Assembly: GCA_009731375.1 (NCBI GenBank)
Contig: BJOX01000218.1
Coordinates: 283,879-347,878 of the forward strand
Source of the DNA: Paulinella micropora
Lineage: Eukaryota > Cercozoa > Imbricatea > Euglyphida
Reading direction: 5' to 3'
Length of the DNA stretch: 64,000 bases
How positions within the stretch are numbered: position 1 is the first letter of the stretch; every line of letters starts with the position of its first letter. Position numbers and translations under genes: made by a program. This document shows, one piece after another, positions 1 to 10,075 of this stretch. The notes below the pieces were generated by a model. The model was not told the origin of the DNA, searched no databases, and saw nothing but the letters and a program-made list of their open reading frames with translations.

Positions 1-86
<86 letters not shown>

Positions 87-501
87 CTCTCTTCTTCCTC
101 CCTCCTTCCCTCCACCCTTGCCCCTCTATTGATCATTTCTGTGTGTGTCGTTCGTAGCGCAAGCGTTTGAAACACTTAACAACATCGTGTGTGGGAACAA
201 GAGCGACAGGGTAGACTTCCTCTCCAACACCTGTTTTCTATGTATGTATGTATGTATGTATGTATATGTATGTATGCATATATTTATGTAATGTATGCAT
301 GCACGCAATCTATTTGTGTGTGTGTGTGTGTGTTTGTTTGTTGTATCTTGTCGGGTGTGTGTGTGTGTGTGTGTGTGTGCAGTTATCTGTGTTGCGGGAT
401 GTGATCGACCTTCTCCAGCAACAAACCAACGAGATAGCACGCGTACACATCTCTCTCTCTCTCTCTCATTTTGTTTTCTTTTCTTTTCTTTTCTTTTCTT
501 T

Positions 502-535
<34 letters not shown>

Positions 536-650
536 TATGTGTACGCGTTATCTCTTGCTCCATGCTCAGGAATAAGCTGACTAATTCTCCTGTACCAGTG
601 CACTACTTATTTTCTTTTTTCTTTTTAAGTCTACGTGTATGTCTTTGCAG
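1..650. repeat. Simple-repeat region upstream of first recognised exon
   Basis: The stretch opens with a long CT array and then has a TATG array near 240-280, two GT arrays (315-335 and 355-380), another CT run and a TTTC/TTTCT tract at 475-530. The reading frames crossing it only translate these repeats, so none is called a gene. It is probably the 5' intron or upstream flank of the plus-strand gene that follows; no promoter motif can be assigned. Confidence 0.8.
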
Positions 651-1486
651 CTCAAGAGCCAGCTGACGCAATGTCGCAGTTACCACAACATGCAGCTCGG
701 CCGCCCTGCCTCCGCCCTCGCCCCCGTCGCAGCCAAGGTCAATACCTCTTCCCCCCCCCCCCCATCGCCCCCCCCGGTAATATCCGGAAATTTCAGGTAC
801 GACAGCCACCCCAGGATTTGATATAGTTGATGGCTAGCCGTTGATCGGGCAAGGATATGGTTGACGCAACCGGTGAGCAAGGAGGAGATAAGTGGCGAGC
901 CAGCTCAGGATGTTCAGCCGGCCCATAAAGAAAAATTGCCAGAGATTCTCTCTTCCCTTGGATTGCTTCAGTCAGACCTTGCTTTCGGTGTGTGTGTGTT
1001 TTAGCCGGAGCCTGCACCGGTGCAGATGATGCCCAAGCGGGAGGAGCGGCCCGGTCGAGTGAACTACCCGCGCTTTGATACACCTTCCCCTACACACTCC
1101 CTGGACAGCGAACGCGACAAGACGGGCGACATTAGCGTTACATCGTCGGGTGGTTACCACACGCCGTCCAACTCCATCACTTCGCTCAGGTATGTCATGC
1201 TATGTTTATCTATATTTATGTAATGTGAGGTGAGGTGAGATTTATCTCACGTGTTCCTCCCCTCATTTTTCCTTAGAGCGAAAAGCTCTCCATCCTTGAA
1301 AAAACGTCAAGGCATGAGGGAAGCCTTTCAAACCCCAAGGCATCTAGCCTACTCTTTTCGTTTGTTCTGTTCTGTCTAGGCATGTATCCTGCAACTGCAT
1401 TTGTTTTGTGTTGTGTTTAGTTCGCGCACCTCCTCGGCTAGCACTAGCAGCACCACCTCAATCGATAGCGTGGTCTGGACCGATCC

Positions 1487-1547
<61 letters not shown>

Positions 1548-2277
1548 CTCAATCAATCAATCAACCAATCAAATCAATCAATCATGTACGTCTCTATTGT
1601 GCAGGAGCACGTGCAGGAGTTCGGGGACTTGCCGCCGCTGCACGCACAGCTCGCACAATCACTGGGCATGCTCACCATGCAGGAACAATACAACCCTACC
1701 CAGGCACAGTCAGCGTTTGTGCACGCCAGCATCCCCGCACAGGTAACGTCTATGTGAGGTAGGGGAGAGGGGACAGGAGAGAGGAGGAGGCCAGAGAGAG
1801 AGAGAGGGGGGGGGGGGGGGTTTAAAAAAAAANNNNNNNNNNNNNNNNNNNNNNNNNNNNNNNNNNNNNNNNNNNNNNNNNNNNNNNNNNNNNNNNNNNN
1901 NNNNNNNNNNNNNNNNNNNNNNNNNNNNNNNNNNNNNNNNNNNNNNNNNNNNNNNNNNNNNNNNNNNNNNNNNNNNNNNNNNNNNNNNNNNNNNNNNNNN
2001 NNNNNNNNNNNNNNNNNNNNNNNNNNNNNNNNNNNNNNNNNNNNNNNNNNNNNNNNNNNNNNNNNNNNNNNNNNNNNNNNNNNNNNNNNNNNNNNNNNNN
2101 NNNNNNNNNNNNNNNNNNNNNNNNNNNNNNNNNNNNNNNNNNNNNNNNNNNNNNNNNNNNNNNNNNNNNNNNNNNNNNNNNNNNNNNNNNNNNNNNNNNN
2201 NNNNNNNNNNNNNNNNNNNNNNNNNNNNNNNNNNNNNNNNNNNNNNNNNNNNNNNNNNNNNNNNNNNNNNNNNNNNN

Positions 2278-2325
<48 letters not shown>

Positions 2326-2575
2326 ACAAATGACAGGCTATATCTACCGACCTATCTATTCTATCTATGTGGTGTAGCTGAAGCAGCAGTTGTTGGCGGG
2401 CTTGGCTCTGCAGCAGCGCAAGGAAAGAGAAGAAGGCATCGACATCGGCCTGTCCGCCAATATGTATGAGCAATTCTTCAGACAAAGCGCCGTGGCCATC
2501 ATCGTCGCAACGGAAGGCATGCAGGTGTGTGCTTGCTCTCTCTCTCTCTCTCTCTCTCTCTCATTCTCTCTCTCT

Positions 2576-2626
<51 letters not shown>

Positions 2627-2667
2627 TCTCTCTCCTTTCTAATTGTAAGTACTCAGCGTGTGCTTTC

Positions 2668-2717
<50 letters not shown>

Positions 2718-3237
2718 GTGGACACCGTGATAGCCCAGTGGTCAAGTTCTACCATCTGGGCCCTGTCGCCAGTTCGATTCCCGTCGGTGCCACCNNNNNN
2801 NNNNNNNNNNNNNNNNNNNNNNNNNNNNNNNNNNNNNNNNNNNNNNNNNNNNNNNNNNNNNNNNNNNNNNNNNNNNNNNNNNNNNNNNNNNNNNNNNNNN
2901 NNNNNNNNNNNNNNNNNNNNNNNNNNNNNNNNNNNNNNNNNNNNNNNNNNNNNNNNNNNNNNNNNNNNNNNNNNNNNNNNNNNNNNNNNNNNNNNNNNNN
3001 NNNNNNNNNNNNNNNNNNNNNNNNNNNNNNNNNNNNNNNNNNNNNNNNNNNNNNNNNNNNNNNNNNNNNNNNNNNNNNNNNNNNNNNNNNNNNNNNNNNN
3101 NNNNNNNNNNNNNNNNNNNNNNNNNNNNNNNNNNNNNNNNNNNNNNNNNNNNNNNNNNNNNNNNNNNNNNNNNNNNNNNNNNNNNNNNNNNNNNNNNNNN
3201 NNNNNCTCTCTCTCTCTCTCTCTCTCTCTCCCTCCCT

Positions 3238-3276
<39 letters not shown>

Positions 3277-3428
3277 TACCTACCTACCTATCTTGATGTT
3301 AGGAAATTTTGTCTCGCCAGCTGACCTGTCGCGACTTCAGCCCCAAGAGCGAAGTGGACTACCAACTGGTAACAGACACACATACAACACACACACACAC
3401 ACACAAACGCATGCTCGCACACACAACA

Positions 3429-3461
<33 letters not shown>

Positions 3462-3480
3462 CATATATACATATATGTAT

Positions 3481-3514
<34 letters not shown>

Positions 3515-3681
3515 TATATATATATATATATATATACATGTGTGTGTGTGTATGTGTGTGTGTGAATGTCTAATTTATGTATGTATGTTTTGCATGGCGT
3601 GTGTGTGTTGTAGTTGCAGAAGATCCAGTCCAACGGCACTGGAGTGGCCTGCATCTGCGACCGTGACTTCGTTAACATGAG

Positions 3682-3724
<43 letters not shown>

Positions 3725-4542
3725 GGGGTGGCTTAATGTATATCCATGTCTGTACCTACATGCAGCGCTGATAGACCGAACATGTCTAATCCATCTAACC
3801 TGACACGGGGGTTTGTGTTGCTTTGTTGTTGGCTAGGACTGGCGAGACGATCGCGTGCTGGGGCTGGTGCTTCAAGATCAGAAGAGACGNNNNNNNNNNN
3901 NNNNNNNNNNNNNNNNNNNNNNNNNNNNNNNNNNNNNNNNNNNNNNNNNNNNNNNNNNNNNNNNNNNNNNNNNNNNNNNNNNNNNNNNNNNNNNNNNNNN
4001 NNNNNNNNNNNNNNNNNNNNNNNNNNNNNNNNNNNNNNNNNNNNNNNNNNNNNNNNNNNNNNNNNNNNNNNNNNNNNNNNNNNNNNCCCCCCCCCCCCCC
4101 CCCCCCTCTCTCTATCTCTTATATATATGTGTATATATATATAGTGTGTGTGCGTGTAATATATTCATTGTAAAATGTGCAAAACACATTCTTCAAGGTT
4201 GTTTATTGACATGTATCTATGTCTAGTGTCTCCAGATTTGCCATCCCGAAGACAACGCATCGTAAACATATACATTCTGCAAAGCTATTTATGTGTGTGT
4301 GGTGTCTTGTGTCTTTTGATAGGGTCTGTACGTTGGCCATTCCCAAGACCACGCATCGTCACTTCAGGTATGCGCAGCAGCCCCAGATGCTTCTCCCCGG
4401 CCTCCCGCCTGAGATCATGGTGTCCGATTTCGACCTATTTGAGGGCTCCCCAAGCTCCCCGGAATGGATGAGCCATTCGGATGGCGGGAATGAAGATGAA
4501 GTCTCGGACGACGGAACACCCAAAGTCACCGTGCATTCGTAA
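651..4542 (+). CDS. Multi-exon host protein, unknown function (partial 5' end)
   Basis: I do not recognise this protein. Visible exons, each bounded by AG and GT, are about 651-737, 1005-1189, 1421-1490, 1605-1742, 2378-2524, 3303-3368, 3614-3681, 3837-3889 (runs into a gap) and 4323-4542, ending in TAA. Several junctions keep phase: 1189 to 1421, and 3681 to 3837. The N-terminal part is Ser/Thr/Pro-rich and disordered-looking. The middle exon holds EQFFRQSAVAIIVATEGMQ, faintly like the start of a PAS fold. The following exons hold CICDRDFVNMR, faintly like a START-domain strand; both are weak guesses. The C-terminus is acidic (DGGNEDEVSDDG). Gaps at 1833-2277, 2795-3205 and 3890-4086 may hide exons. 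The true start lies upstream of 651 or outside the window. Confidence 0.6.
2720..2794 (+). mobile_element. tRNA-headed SINE, copy 1 (cut by gap)
   Basis: The sequence has a tRNA-like internal promoter: an A box (TAGCCCAGTGG) and a B box (AGTTCGATTCC), with ends that nearly pair as an acceptor stem. It is the same over its whole length as the head of the copy at 30384. It sits directly after a TTA microsatellite and is interrupted by the gap at 2795. The T-stem is mismatched, so this is a tRNA-derived retroposon head, not a functional tRNA gene. Confidence 0.8.
4226..4262 (+). other. Duplicate of the start of the terminal exon
   Basis: Directly after a TCTAG acceptor this stretch encodes VSRFAIPKTTHR. 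The terminal exon, about 95 bp downstream and also directly after an AG, encodes VCTLAIPKTTHR. Both have the same exon phase (one leading base), and the shared core differs mainly at synonymous positions. It is either an alternative (mutually exclusive) exon or a decayed exon copy. Which of the two is spliced cannot be decided from sequence. Confidence 0.55.
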
Positions 4543-5411
4543 CCACTGTATCTGAAGGAAAATTCTTAAGGACATGTGGCTAACCTAACTTTTAAATCCA
4601 ATCTAATACACCCTTCTCCGTGATTCATTTGCGCTCATTGTACACTTACTCTTTCATGTGGTAACATGGTTTACAGTAGAGTATGCAGGAAGTCAACCCT
4701 TGCAACTATCATAAAAGACACACAACCAGGCAACCGAGCTTGTCATAGCTATTAAGAACACAAACACGTACAGAACACACAGACAGGCACATGCACACAT
4801 TCACACGAGACACCCATGCACCCACACTCCAAATTTACACACACACATACATACATACATACATGCATACATACATACATACATACATACACACACACAC
4901 AGTGACAATATGTCATAAAGCTGGTAAGCAGGCAACTGAATGGAACACATTGACCTTGGTGGGATAAAACAGCTTTTGCGTTGTCCCCCGAACCAAACCA
5001 TTCCTCAACACATCGTAAAAGAAAATTTTAGTCTTGTAGCGGGAGGGTTATATGACATAAAGACTTGACACGTCTTATCGTTGAGGATCGTCGCACAGAT
5101 AGGTAATATACAAGCCATGCTGGAAATAACGACTGTCGGACACGTCCAGTATCGCCCTCCCCCCTTTAGCCACCTTTAGTTATTAAACATACTTTGTGGT
5201 GAATCTATCGGCGATAAGCTAATTACTATTGACGTACTATTTGTTATAAAATATTATTATTTTGTGTGAAATTTTAATTATAATATTTTGGGACCAGGTG
5301 TGAACTTGAATTTCAGAGTTCGGCTCGGAAAATTGGATTTTCCAGTCCACAACTGATTTCAAATCGATGTTGAGTACGAATCACGTTCTGCGGACTGACA
5401 CCAAAACATTA
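4543..5411. other. Intergenic stretch without a gene
   Basis: This is the 3' flank of the first gene. It contains CA-rich text and a TACA/CA microsatellite (about 4840-4900), then AT-rich unique sequence up to the transposon end at 5416. No reading frame here looks coding. No polyadenylation signal stands out close to the stop codon. Confidence 0.6.
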
Positions 5412-5428
5412 CTAACCCTTAACATACT

Positions 5429-5475
5429 ACGATCCACTCAAGTGGATCGGATCCACTCGAGTGGATGGGATCTTA
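5429..5475. repeat. Tandem palindromes at the transposon left end
   Basis: Two adjacent near-perfect palindromes, GATCCACTCAAGTGGATC and GATCCACTCGAGTGGATG, lie just inside the left transposon end. A degenerate counterpart (AAGTGGATC read inverted) lies inside the right end. Such subterminal repeats are often transposase-binding sites; that role is inferred. Confidence 0.6.
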
Positions 5476-5549
5476 CAGAGGTTTACAAGAAAGCGTACAA
5501 CATCTTTTTTTGTATATATTAATATATTAGTCAATAAACTAGATAAAGC

Positions 5550-5741
5550 CAATGGATAATTTATTAATAATAGTATTTAGTCATACCGGCCCACCCCTAA
5601 GACAATTACCTATTTTATCTATTCACTCCAAGTGTAACGGTGAATTCAGTCTTTGGCGGTCTGGGGTTGGGGCACTTAGTGACGTGTCAGTAGTTATTCA
5701 AATATCTAAGTAAAGTAAAGTTTCGAACCCTCTCGTCCATT
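5550..5741 (+). repeat. 5' LTR of gag-only element
   Basis: The sequence matches 8578-8771 along its whole length with about six differences. It starts CAATGGATAATTTATTAA and ends CCTCTCGTCCATT. The terminal inverted bases (CAATGGA/TCCATTG) and the AAAGC duplication fix the outer edge. Confidence 0.85.
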
Positions 5742-5885
5742 ATGTTATGGGCCTTGGCAGCGCTTAACTCTGGAGCACTGCAAGCAAAGAAAGAGGAGAC
5801 CATCGCCGACCGGGAGGCGACGGTCGTCAAGAGGGTTGGTGTCATTCCAGCAATTGACACAATAAAAGGGAAGCTTTCGCACTGA
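5742..5885 (+). CDS. Small ORF beginning at the primer site (47 codons)
   Basis: An ATG at the LTR edge opens a short frame (start MLWALAALNSGALQAKKEE) ending in TGA. The same bases form the primer site. In the larger Copia element gag likewise reads through this site, so this may be the degenerate N-terminus of gag in the nested element. Alternatively it is a fortuitous frame. Confidence 0.3.
   Translation: MLWALAALNSGALQAKKEETIADREATVVKRVGVIPAIDTIKGKLSH
5744..5753 (+). promoter_or_regulatory. Primer binding site, initiator-tRNA-Met anticodon-arm type
   Basis: GTTATGGGCC lies two bases after the 5' LTR. It is complementary to the anticodon stem-loop of initiator methionine tRNA (GGGCCCATAACCC in many eukaryotes). 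This is the half-tRNA priming mode known for Drosophila copia. The larger Copia element in this window carries the near-identical GGTTATGGAGCC at the same place. Confidence 0.65.
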
Positions 5886-6104
5886 GCCTGTGACACTTTA
5901 GCTAAGTTTTTGAACGCATTGTACCTGTCCCCCCTTTTGGTTAGGTGACTGTGACCTGCGTTTTGGGGGGAAAGAGGACAGCACTCCAGGTGGGACTGCT
6001 ACAACTGCTACATTGTTACAAAGGAAAACAGACAGTAAGACCTCATTGCCATATGATGAGTTTTAGTACTCTAAGAGGCACAGACAAAAACAAAGTCAGG
6101 CGGC

Positions 6105-7140
6105 ATGACGGCCAAAGGACAATACGACGGGAGAACCACGTTCAAGGCATTTCAACGTGAAATAGTTTTAGCCCTAGTGGCAAAAGGATTCAAGGGGGCA
6201 CTAAAGACCACTCAAGAACACATTAGGTTAGTTCATGAGAGTAATGTGAGTGCTCTGCATAGTAAAGGAAAGAAAGTCCCCAACTACATGTGGAGGTGGG
6301 GAGAGAGAGAGCAGGAAAGCCGCTTGAACCAGCAAGAGGGAGAGGAGAGATAGGGTTGAGAGAGGAGGAAGAGGAAGCTGAGTTAGACTCAGAGTCAGCC
6401 TGAGACAGATAAGGAAAACCTTATCTCTTATTTCACTGAGACAGAAAGGCAGCCTACCTTAGGGGGAGATAGTGGTAAGAGGGAGCAAGAGCCTGGCAGA
6501 TGGAGGAGAGGGGGAGAGTGAGTAGTCAGCCTTCACCTACCTATTCCACACCAGCAACGACAACAATCAAGACGAAGAGCAAGGAGCAAGTAAAGGAAAA
6601 AGAGAAGGAAGACAGAATGATAGTAGCATATGAGGAGAGTTTGGAGCATGAGATGAAAAGGCAGAGAGAGGAAGCTTTTTCGTTTGTGTTTCGGATAAGC
6701 TAGCAGGTAAAGCCAAGAGGAGTGTGGCAGATTTGGTGAGAGACACCTCACCAGACTTTGGTCAGAACTTGCACACTGTGTGGGCAAGACTAACCAAACG
6801 TTTTGGTAAGGTGAGTGAGGAAGATGTGCAAGATAAAATAAATGCGATGAATGCATGGACATTTGATGAGGGGTGTGATTATGCTCCGCAGTTTGATGCG
6901 TTTGTTGCGTTAGATGAAGAGCTAAAGGCAGTAGGCCATAAAACACCCCAAGAACAATGGAAACAATAATCACTAATACATTGCAAAATCCTGAGTATGC
7001 ATCAGAGGGGGTGAGAAAGGATTGGGGAGGATGGATGAGCACGCTGAAAATGAATAAGAAGCAGCATGCATGGTCTTTTGAGGAATGGTGGGAGGAGTTG
7101 GAAGAAAGAGCGTTGTAGATAGATAGGAACAAAGAGAGAG
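6105..7140 (+). pseudogene. Broken gag-like N-terminal and middle region
   Basis: Frame-shifting pieces are 6105-6353 (TFKAFQREIVLALVAKGFKG), 6500-6703 (charged, Glu/Lys-rich) and 6724-6969 (VWARLTKRFGKVSEEDVQDK). The last one resembles gag helical segments of Copia elements (W...L..RF). Stops and frame changes separate the pieces, so the protein is not encoded intact. Purine bias is strong on this strand. Confidence 0.55.
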
Positions 7141-7152
7141 AGAGAGAAGAAG

Positions 7153-8462
7153 ATGAAGAAAGAAAAAGCACACGCAGGGAAAGATGCTAACAAAAGAGAG
7201 GAAGGGCAGAGAGGTGTGTGTTTTGGGTTTCAAAGAGAGAGTGGATGCAAGTGGGGGGATGAGTGTCGTTTTGCTCATACAGAGGGGTCAGTCACTATGC
7301 GTAGTGTGCCTGGGGTGTGCTACATGTTTGAACACGCAGCTGTGATAGATCTAACTGTAGGTTTAAACACACCACCACTAATAAGAAAGGGGGAGGGAAA
7401 GGAACAGGAACGAGAAAGAAGACGTGGAAGAAAGGAGAGAAATGTTTCAACTGTAACATGGAGGGGCATGTGTTCTCCGCATGTGAGAAGGAGTGCAGGA
7501 TGTGTGGGGGTGAGCGTAGACTGCATGAATGTGAAGAGATGAAGAAGGCGAGAGAAGAGCCAGGTGAGAAGGAAGAACCGAGAGAGAAGGAAAAGAGAGC
7601 AAAAAGAGAACATGGAAAGTTAGGTAGGGGGAGTAAGTCAGACACTTCTGACACAGATAGGGGGAGTGAGTCAGACACGGATGAGGAAGGTGAGAAGGTG
7701 AAAGCATTAAAAAGGACGATGAGATGTTTGACAGGGCGAGACAGAGCAGGCATGGCAAAGGAGAAGGCCCACATGGGCAAAGTGATGGTAGTACAAGAGA
7801 GAGAAGTATATCGTCAATGTGAGGGGCGAGTGTCAGGTGAGCAGCAATGTTTTGTGTGCACTGATGACATGGAGAGTGAGAATGGGTTGTTGCGAGAGGC
7901 AACTTATAGTCTGTTGAGAGGGCGATTTTGCGGGCTGCATGCAGATCAGGAAAGAGAGAGTGAGAAGGAAGCCCCAGTGATGGGGGAGCAAAACAAACTT
8001 AGCCCGCCTAAACCTGTAGTTGAGAAGAAGAGGATAGATAAGACGAAGCGCTCAAAGCGCCGGAGCAAGAAAGAGAAGGGGAAAGCCGGGATCGCAACCA
8101 ACAATTCAAGCCTTTCACTGTCAAAGAGGAACGCGCGGAAAAGGGGAACGACTACCAACGCGATGGGCTGGTGGGCAGCGACAGCGACCTGGACAGCGGC
8201 TCTGGCTCTGACTCGGAGCGGCGATGGATGGGGCGCGCGACGCACATGTGGTTCTACGACCCGGGNNNNNNNNNNGGCAAGTGGGCGGCTCAGGCTGGGA
8301 GCCAGGAAGCTAAGAGACTCGGCGGCTACTAGGAAGCCAAGAGCTGGGGAGCGCGCGGGGGGGCGGCTCAACGACTGTGACCTTTTTACTGCATCAAAAG
8401 TTAAGTTTGGTGCGCGGACGGTGACACAAACGGTTAGTTTTATAGAGTTGAAGTTAGTATGA
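7153..8462 (+). pseudogene. Gag-like C-terminal region with CCCH and CCHC zinc fingers
   Basis: The frame 7153-7542 contains CFGFQRESGCKWGDECRFAH, a C-X8-C-X5-C-X3-H finger of the RNA-binding CCCH class. A one-frame change later, about 7443-7530 encodes a retroviral-type zinc knuckle, CFNCNMEGHVFSAC (C-X2-C-X4-H-X4-C), followed by a second CRMCGGERRLHEC cluster. The frame 7458-8462 continues as a long Lys/Glu/Arg-rich tail crossing the gap at 8266. The knuckle identifies nucleocapsid-like gag function. The additional CCCH finger is unusual for gag. The frame shift between the two fingers could be decay or a sequencing indel. Confidence 0.65.
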
Positions 8463-8569
8463 AGTTAGTGCATATAGTTGTTAGTACGGCTCCAGTTAAT
8501 TTCTAAAAAGGCACGGTACCAATATGCGAGGTTAGTAGCATAAGGTAGATGGGGCCGTCATTCCTAAAT

Positions 8570-8577
8570 AGGGGGAG
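8570..8577 (+). promoter_or_regulatory. Polypurine tract
   Basis: AGGGGGAG lies immediately before the 3' LTR, the expected plus-strand primer position. The Copia element at 46638 has a comparable CGAGGGGGAG before its 3' LTR. Confidence 0.75.
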
Positions 8578-8771
8578 CAATGGATAATTTATTAATTATA
8601 GTATTTAGTCATACCGGCCCACCCCAAAGACAATTACCTATTTTACCTATATCACTCCAAGTGTAACGGTGAATTCAGGCTTTGGCGGTCTGGGGTTGGG
8701 GCACTTAGTGACGTGTCAGTAGTTATTCAAATATCTAAGTAAAGTAAAGTTCCGAACCCTCTCGTCCATTG
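8578..8771 (+). repeat. 3' LTR of gag-only element
   Basis: The repeat partner of 5550-5741. The right flank AAAGC repeats the left flank, closing the insertion. Confidence 0.85.
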
Positions 8772-9634
8772 AAAGCAAGTATTATGAATCTGAACCACCT
8801 CTAGTTTATATTTCGACTTTCTTCCGATGTGAAAAGTGGCAAAACTGACTTCTAGAACGATTCGAGGTGCCACTCGTTCATTTCAAGTTTTCAGTATTTT
8901 TCCCGGAAAATCTGTGGTGAAAAGTGGATTTTTGATCAGCATGGCAGCCATTCTAATAGCTCGTTCTCTGCAACCACGCAACATCCTATCATGCAAATTT
9001 GTAACAGTGCTCCTCAACACTTTTCCTGTCAGAGGTTTCAAGTGGTACTTGTTTCACTTAGTTTTTGCTTTTCCGAGCCCCAAAGCATTTTTTCTCAGGA
9101 TTATCAAATATGAACTAATGGTCACGGTTTGCGAGTACCGCCTTGCACAGACAGCACTGCATGGGAATATTCAGCGAGCTGTGTCACTAGTATATTGTTG
9201 TAAGTTTTCTTCGGTCGTAGGTAGTTGTGTATTTACTATATTTCTTCAAAATTTAAAGTGCACCAATCTCGTTCTATCTGTCAATTATGATACTAATTTT
9301 GTGGTATGCTATTTAGCTGAGTTGTATGTGTTTAATGTTTGTTTGTTACTTTTCAATGCATAGTACAAACGTATGTAGCGTAGCAAATTCACCGTGAGAA
9401 GTACTTTAAAGTGTATTACATTAAATATAGCAAAATCAACTATTTTCACATCATATGCCTCAGATAAATTTGTTTTTTTGGCTCACAACTGTAACTCTAA
9501 ATAAATTTTGGCCGCTTAGCAAGTAAACGGCGAGCTTAATCGAGTAAAAATAAATTAAAAATACTCTTCATTTTGAGTAGGCTCATAAAATTTAGATCCA
9601 CTTAATTGAATCTAGTGGACCGTGACGTTAAGGG
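8772..9634. other. Right part of the split DNA transposon, no gene called
   Basis: This continues the transposon interrupted at 5549. The longest frame (8836-9363, plus) is a weak unrecognised ORF with no transposase motif. AT-rich text leads into the right terminal repeat near 9590-9634. Confidence 0.5.
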
Positions 9635-9638
9635 CTAA

Positions 9639-10075
9639 GTATAATAGGTCACTACGATTACTAGTAGATCTAGGTGATGAGATTAAATTATGTAACTGGT
9701 ATATATTTACGTAACTTCAAGTTAGTTTGTTAGAGAGAGGTTGACAGTGGCACTACCGTCACGTGTGAATTACGTGACTAGTCAGGCTGGGGTGGCCTCA
9801 GCTTATATGATATATATCATGAGTATTAGTGATATATATTTGTTGACATTCAAGTTAACACACAAACTGTACTATCCCAACGATAGCTCAATGGAAGAGT
9901 AAGTCGGTAATATAACCAAACACAGTCCTCAAAAAAAGAGAATCATCGGATGTCTCGTTAAATTAGCTCAGCCTACGGTGACGCAAAGACAAAAAGCAGC
10001 CAAAAGACCAGGATCAATTTGGCATTTCAGACGTGGCGAGTCAGGCTGGCCAGACGAAATCTATAAATATCTGTG
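9639..10075. other. Unique stretch with a tRNA-like A box
   Basis: No reading frame looks coding. CCAACGATAGCTCAATGGAAGAG near 9878-9900 in shortened form (GATAGCTCAATGGAAGAG) looks like a tRNA D-arm/A box, but no B box or acceptor pairing follows. It may be a decayed tRNA or SINE fragment. Confidence 0.35.

Larger units (their letters stand above)
5550..8771 (+). mobile_element. Gag-only LTR retrotransposon (3.2 kb)
   Basis: Direct terminal repeats of about 192 bp (5550-5741 and 8578-8771) differ at about six positions, roughly 3%. AAAGC flanks both outer ends (5545-5549 and 8772-8776). The LTR ends are inverted CAATGGA/TCCATTG. A primer site follows the 5' LTR and a polypurine tract precedes the 3' LTR. 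The 2.8-kb interior encodes only broken gag-like reading frames with zinc-finger motifs; no protease, integrase or reverse transcriptase is visible. It is therefore non-autonomous and would need enzymes from an autonomous Copia-type relative, consistent with the shared primer site of the element at 46638. Confidence 0.85.
5416..9634. mobile_element. DNA transposon with CTAA target duplication, split by an LTR element
   Basis: The left end reads CCCTTAACATACTACGATCC. The right end, read inverted, begins CCCTTAACGTCACGGTCC, and both continue into AAGTGGATC-type subterminal sequence. CTAA flanks both ends (5412-5415 and 9635-9638), giving a 4-bp target duplication. Without the nested LTR element (5550-8771) the transposon is about 1 kb and has no recognisable transposase, so it is non-autonomous. 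A CCCTT end with a 4-bp duplication resembles piggyBac-type ends, but CTAA is not the usual TTAA, so the superfamily is uncertain. The inserted element lies near the left end. Confidence 0.6.

Noticed and set aside
2390-3565. Long plus-strand frame crossing CT repeats and a gap
   Set aside because: Only 2378-2524 is exon-like; the rest translates microsatellites and N.
9870-9960. tRNA gene
   Set aside because: Only a D-arm-like A box is present; no B box or acceptor pairing.
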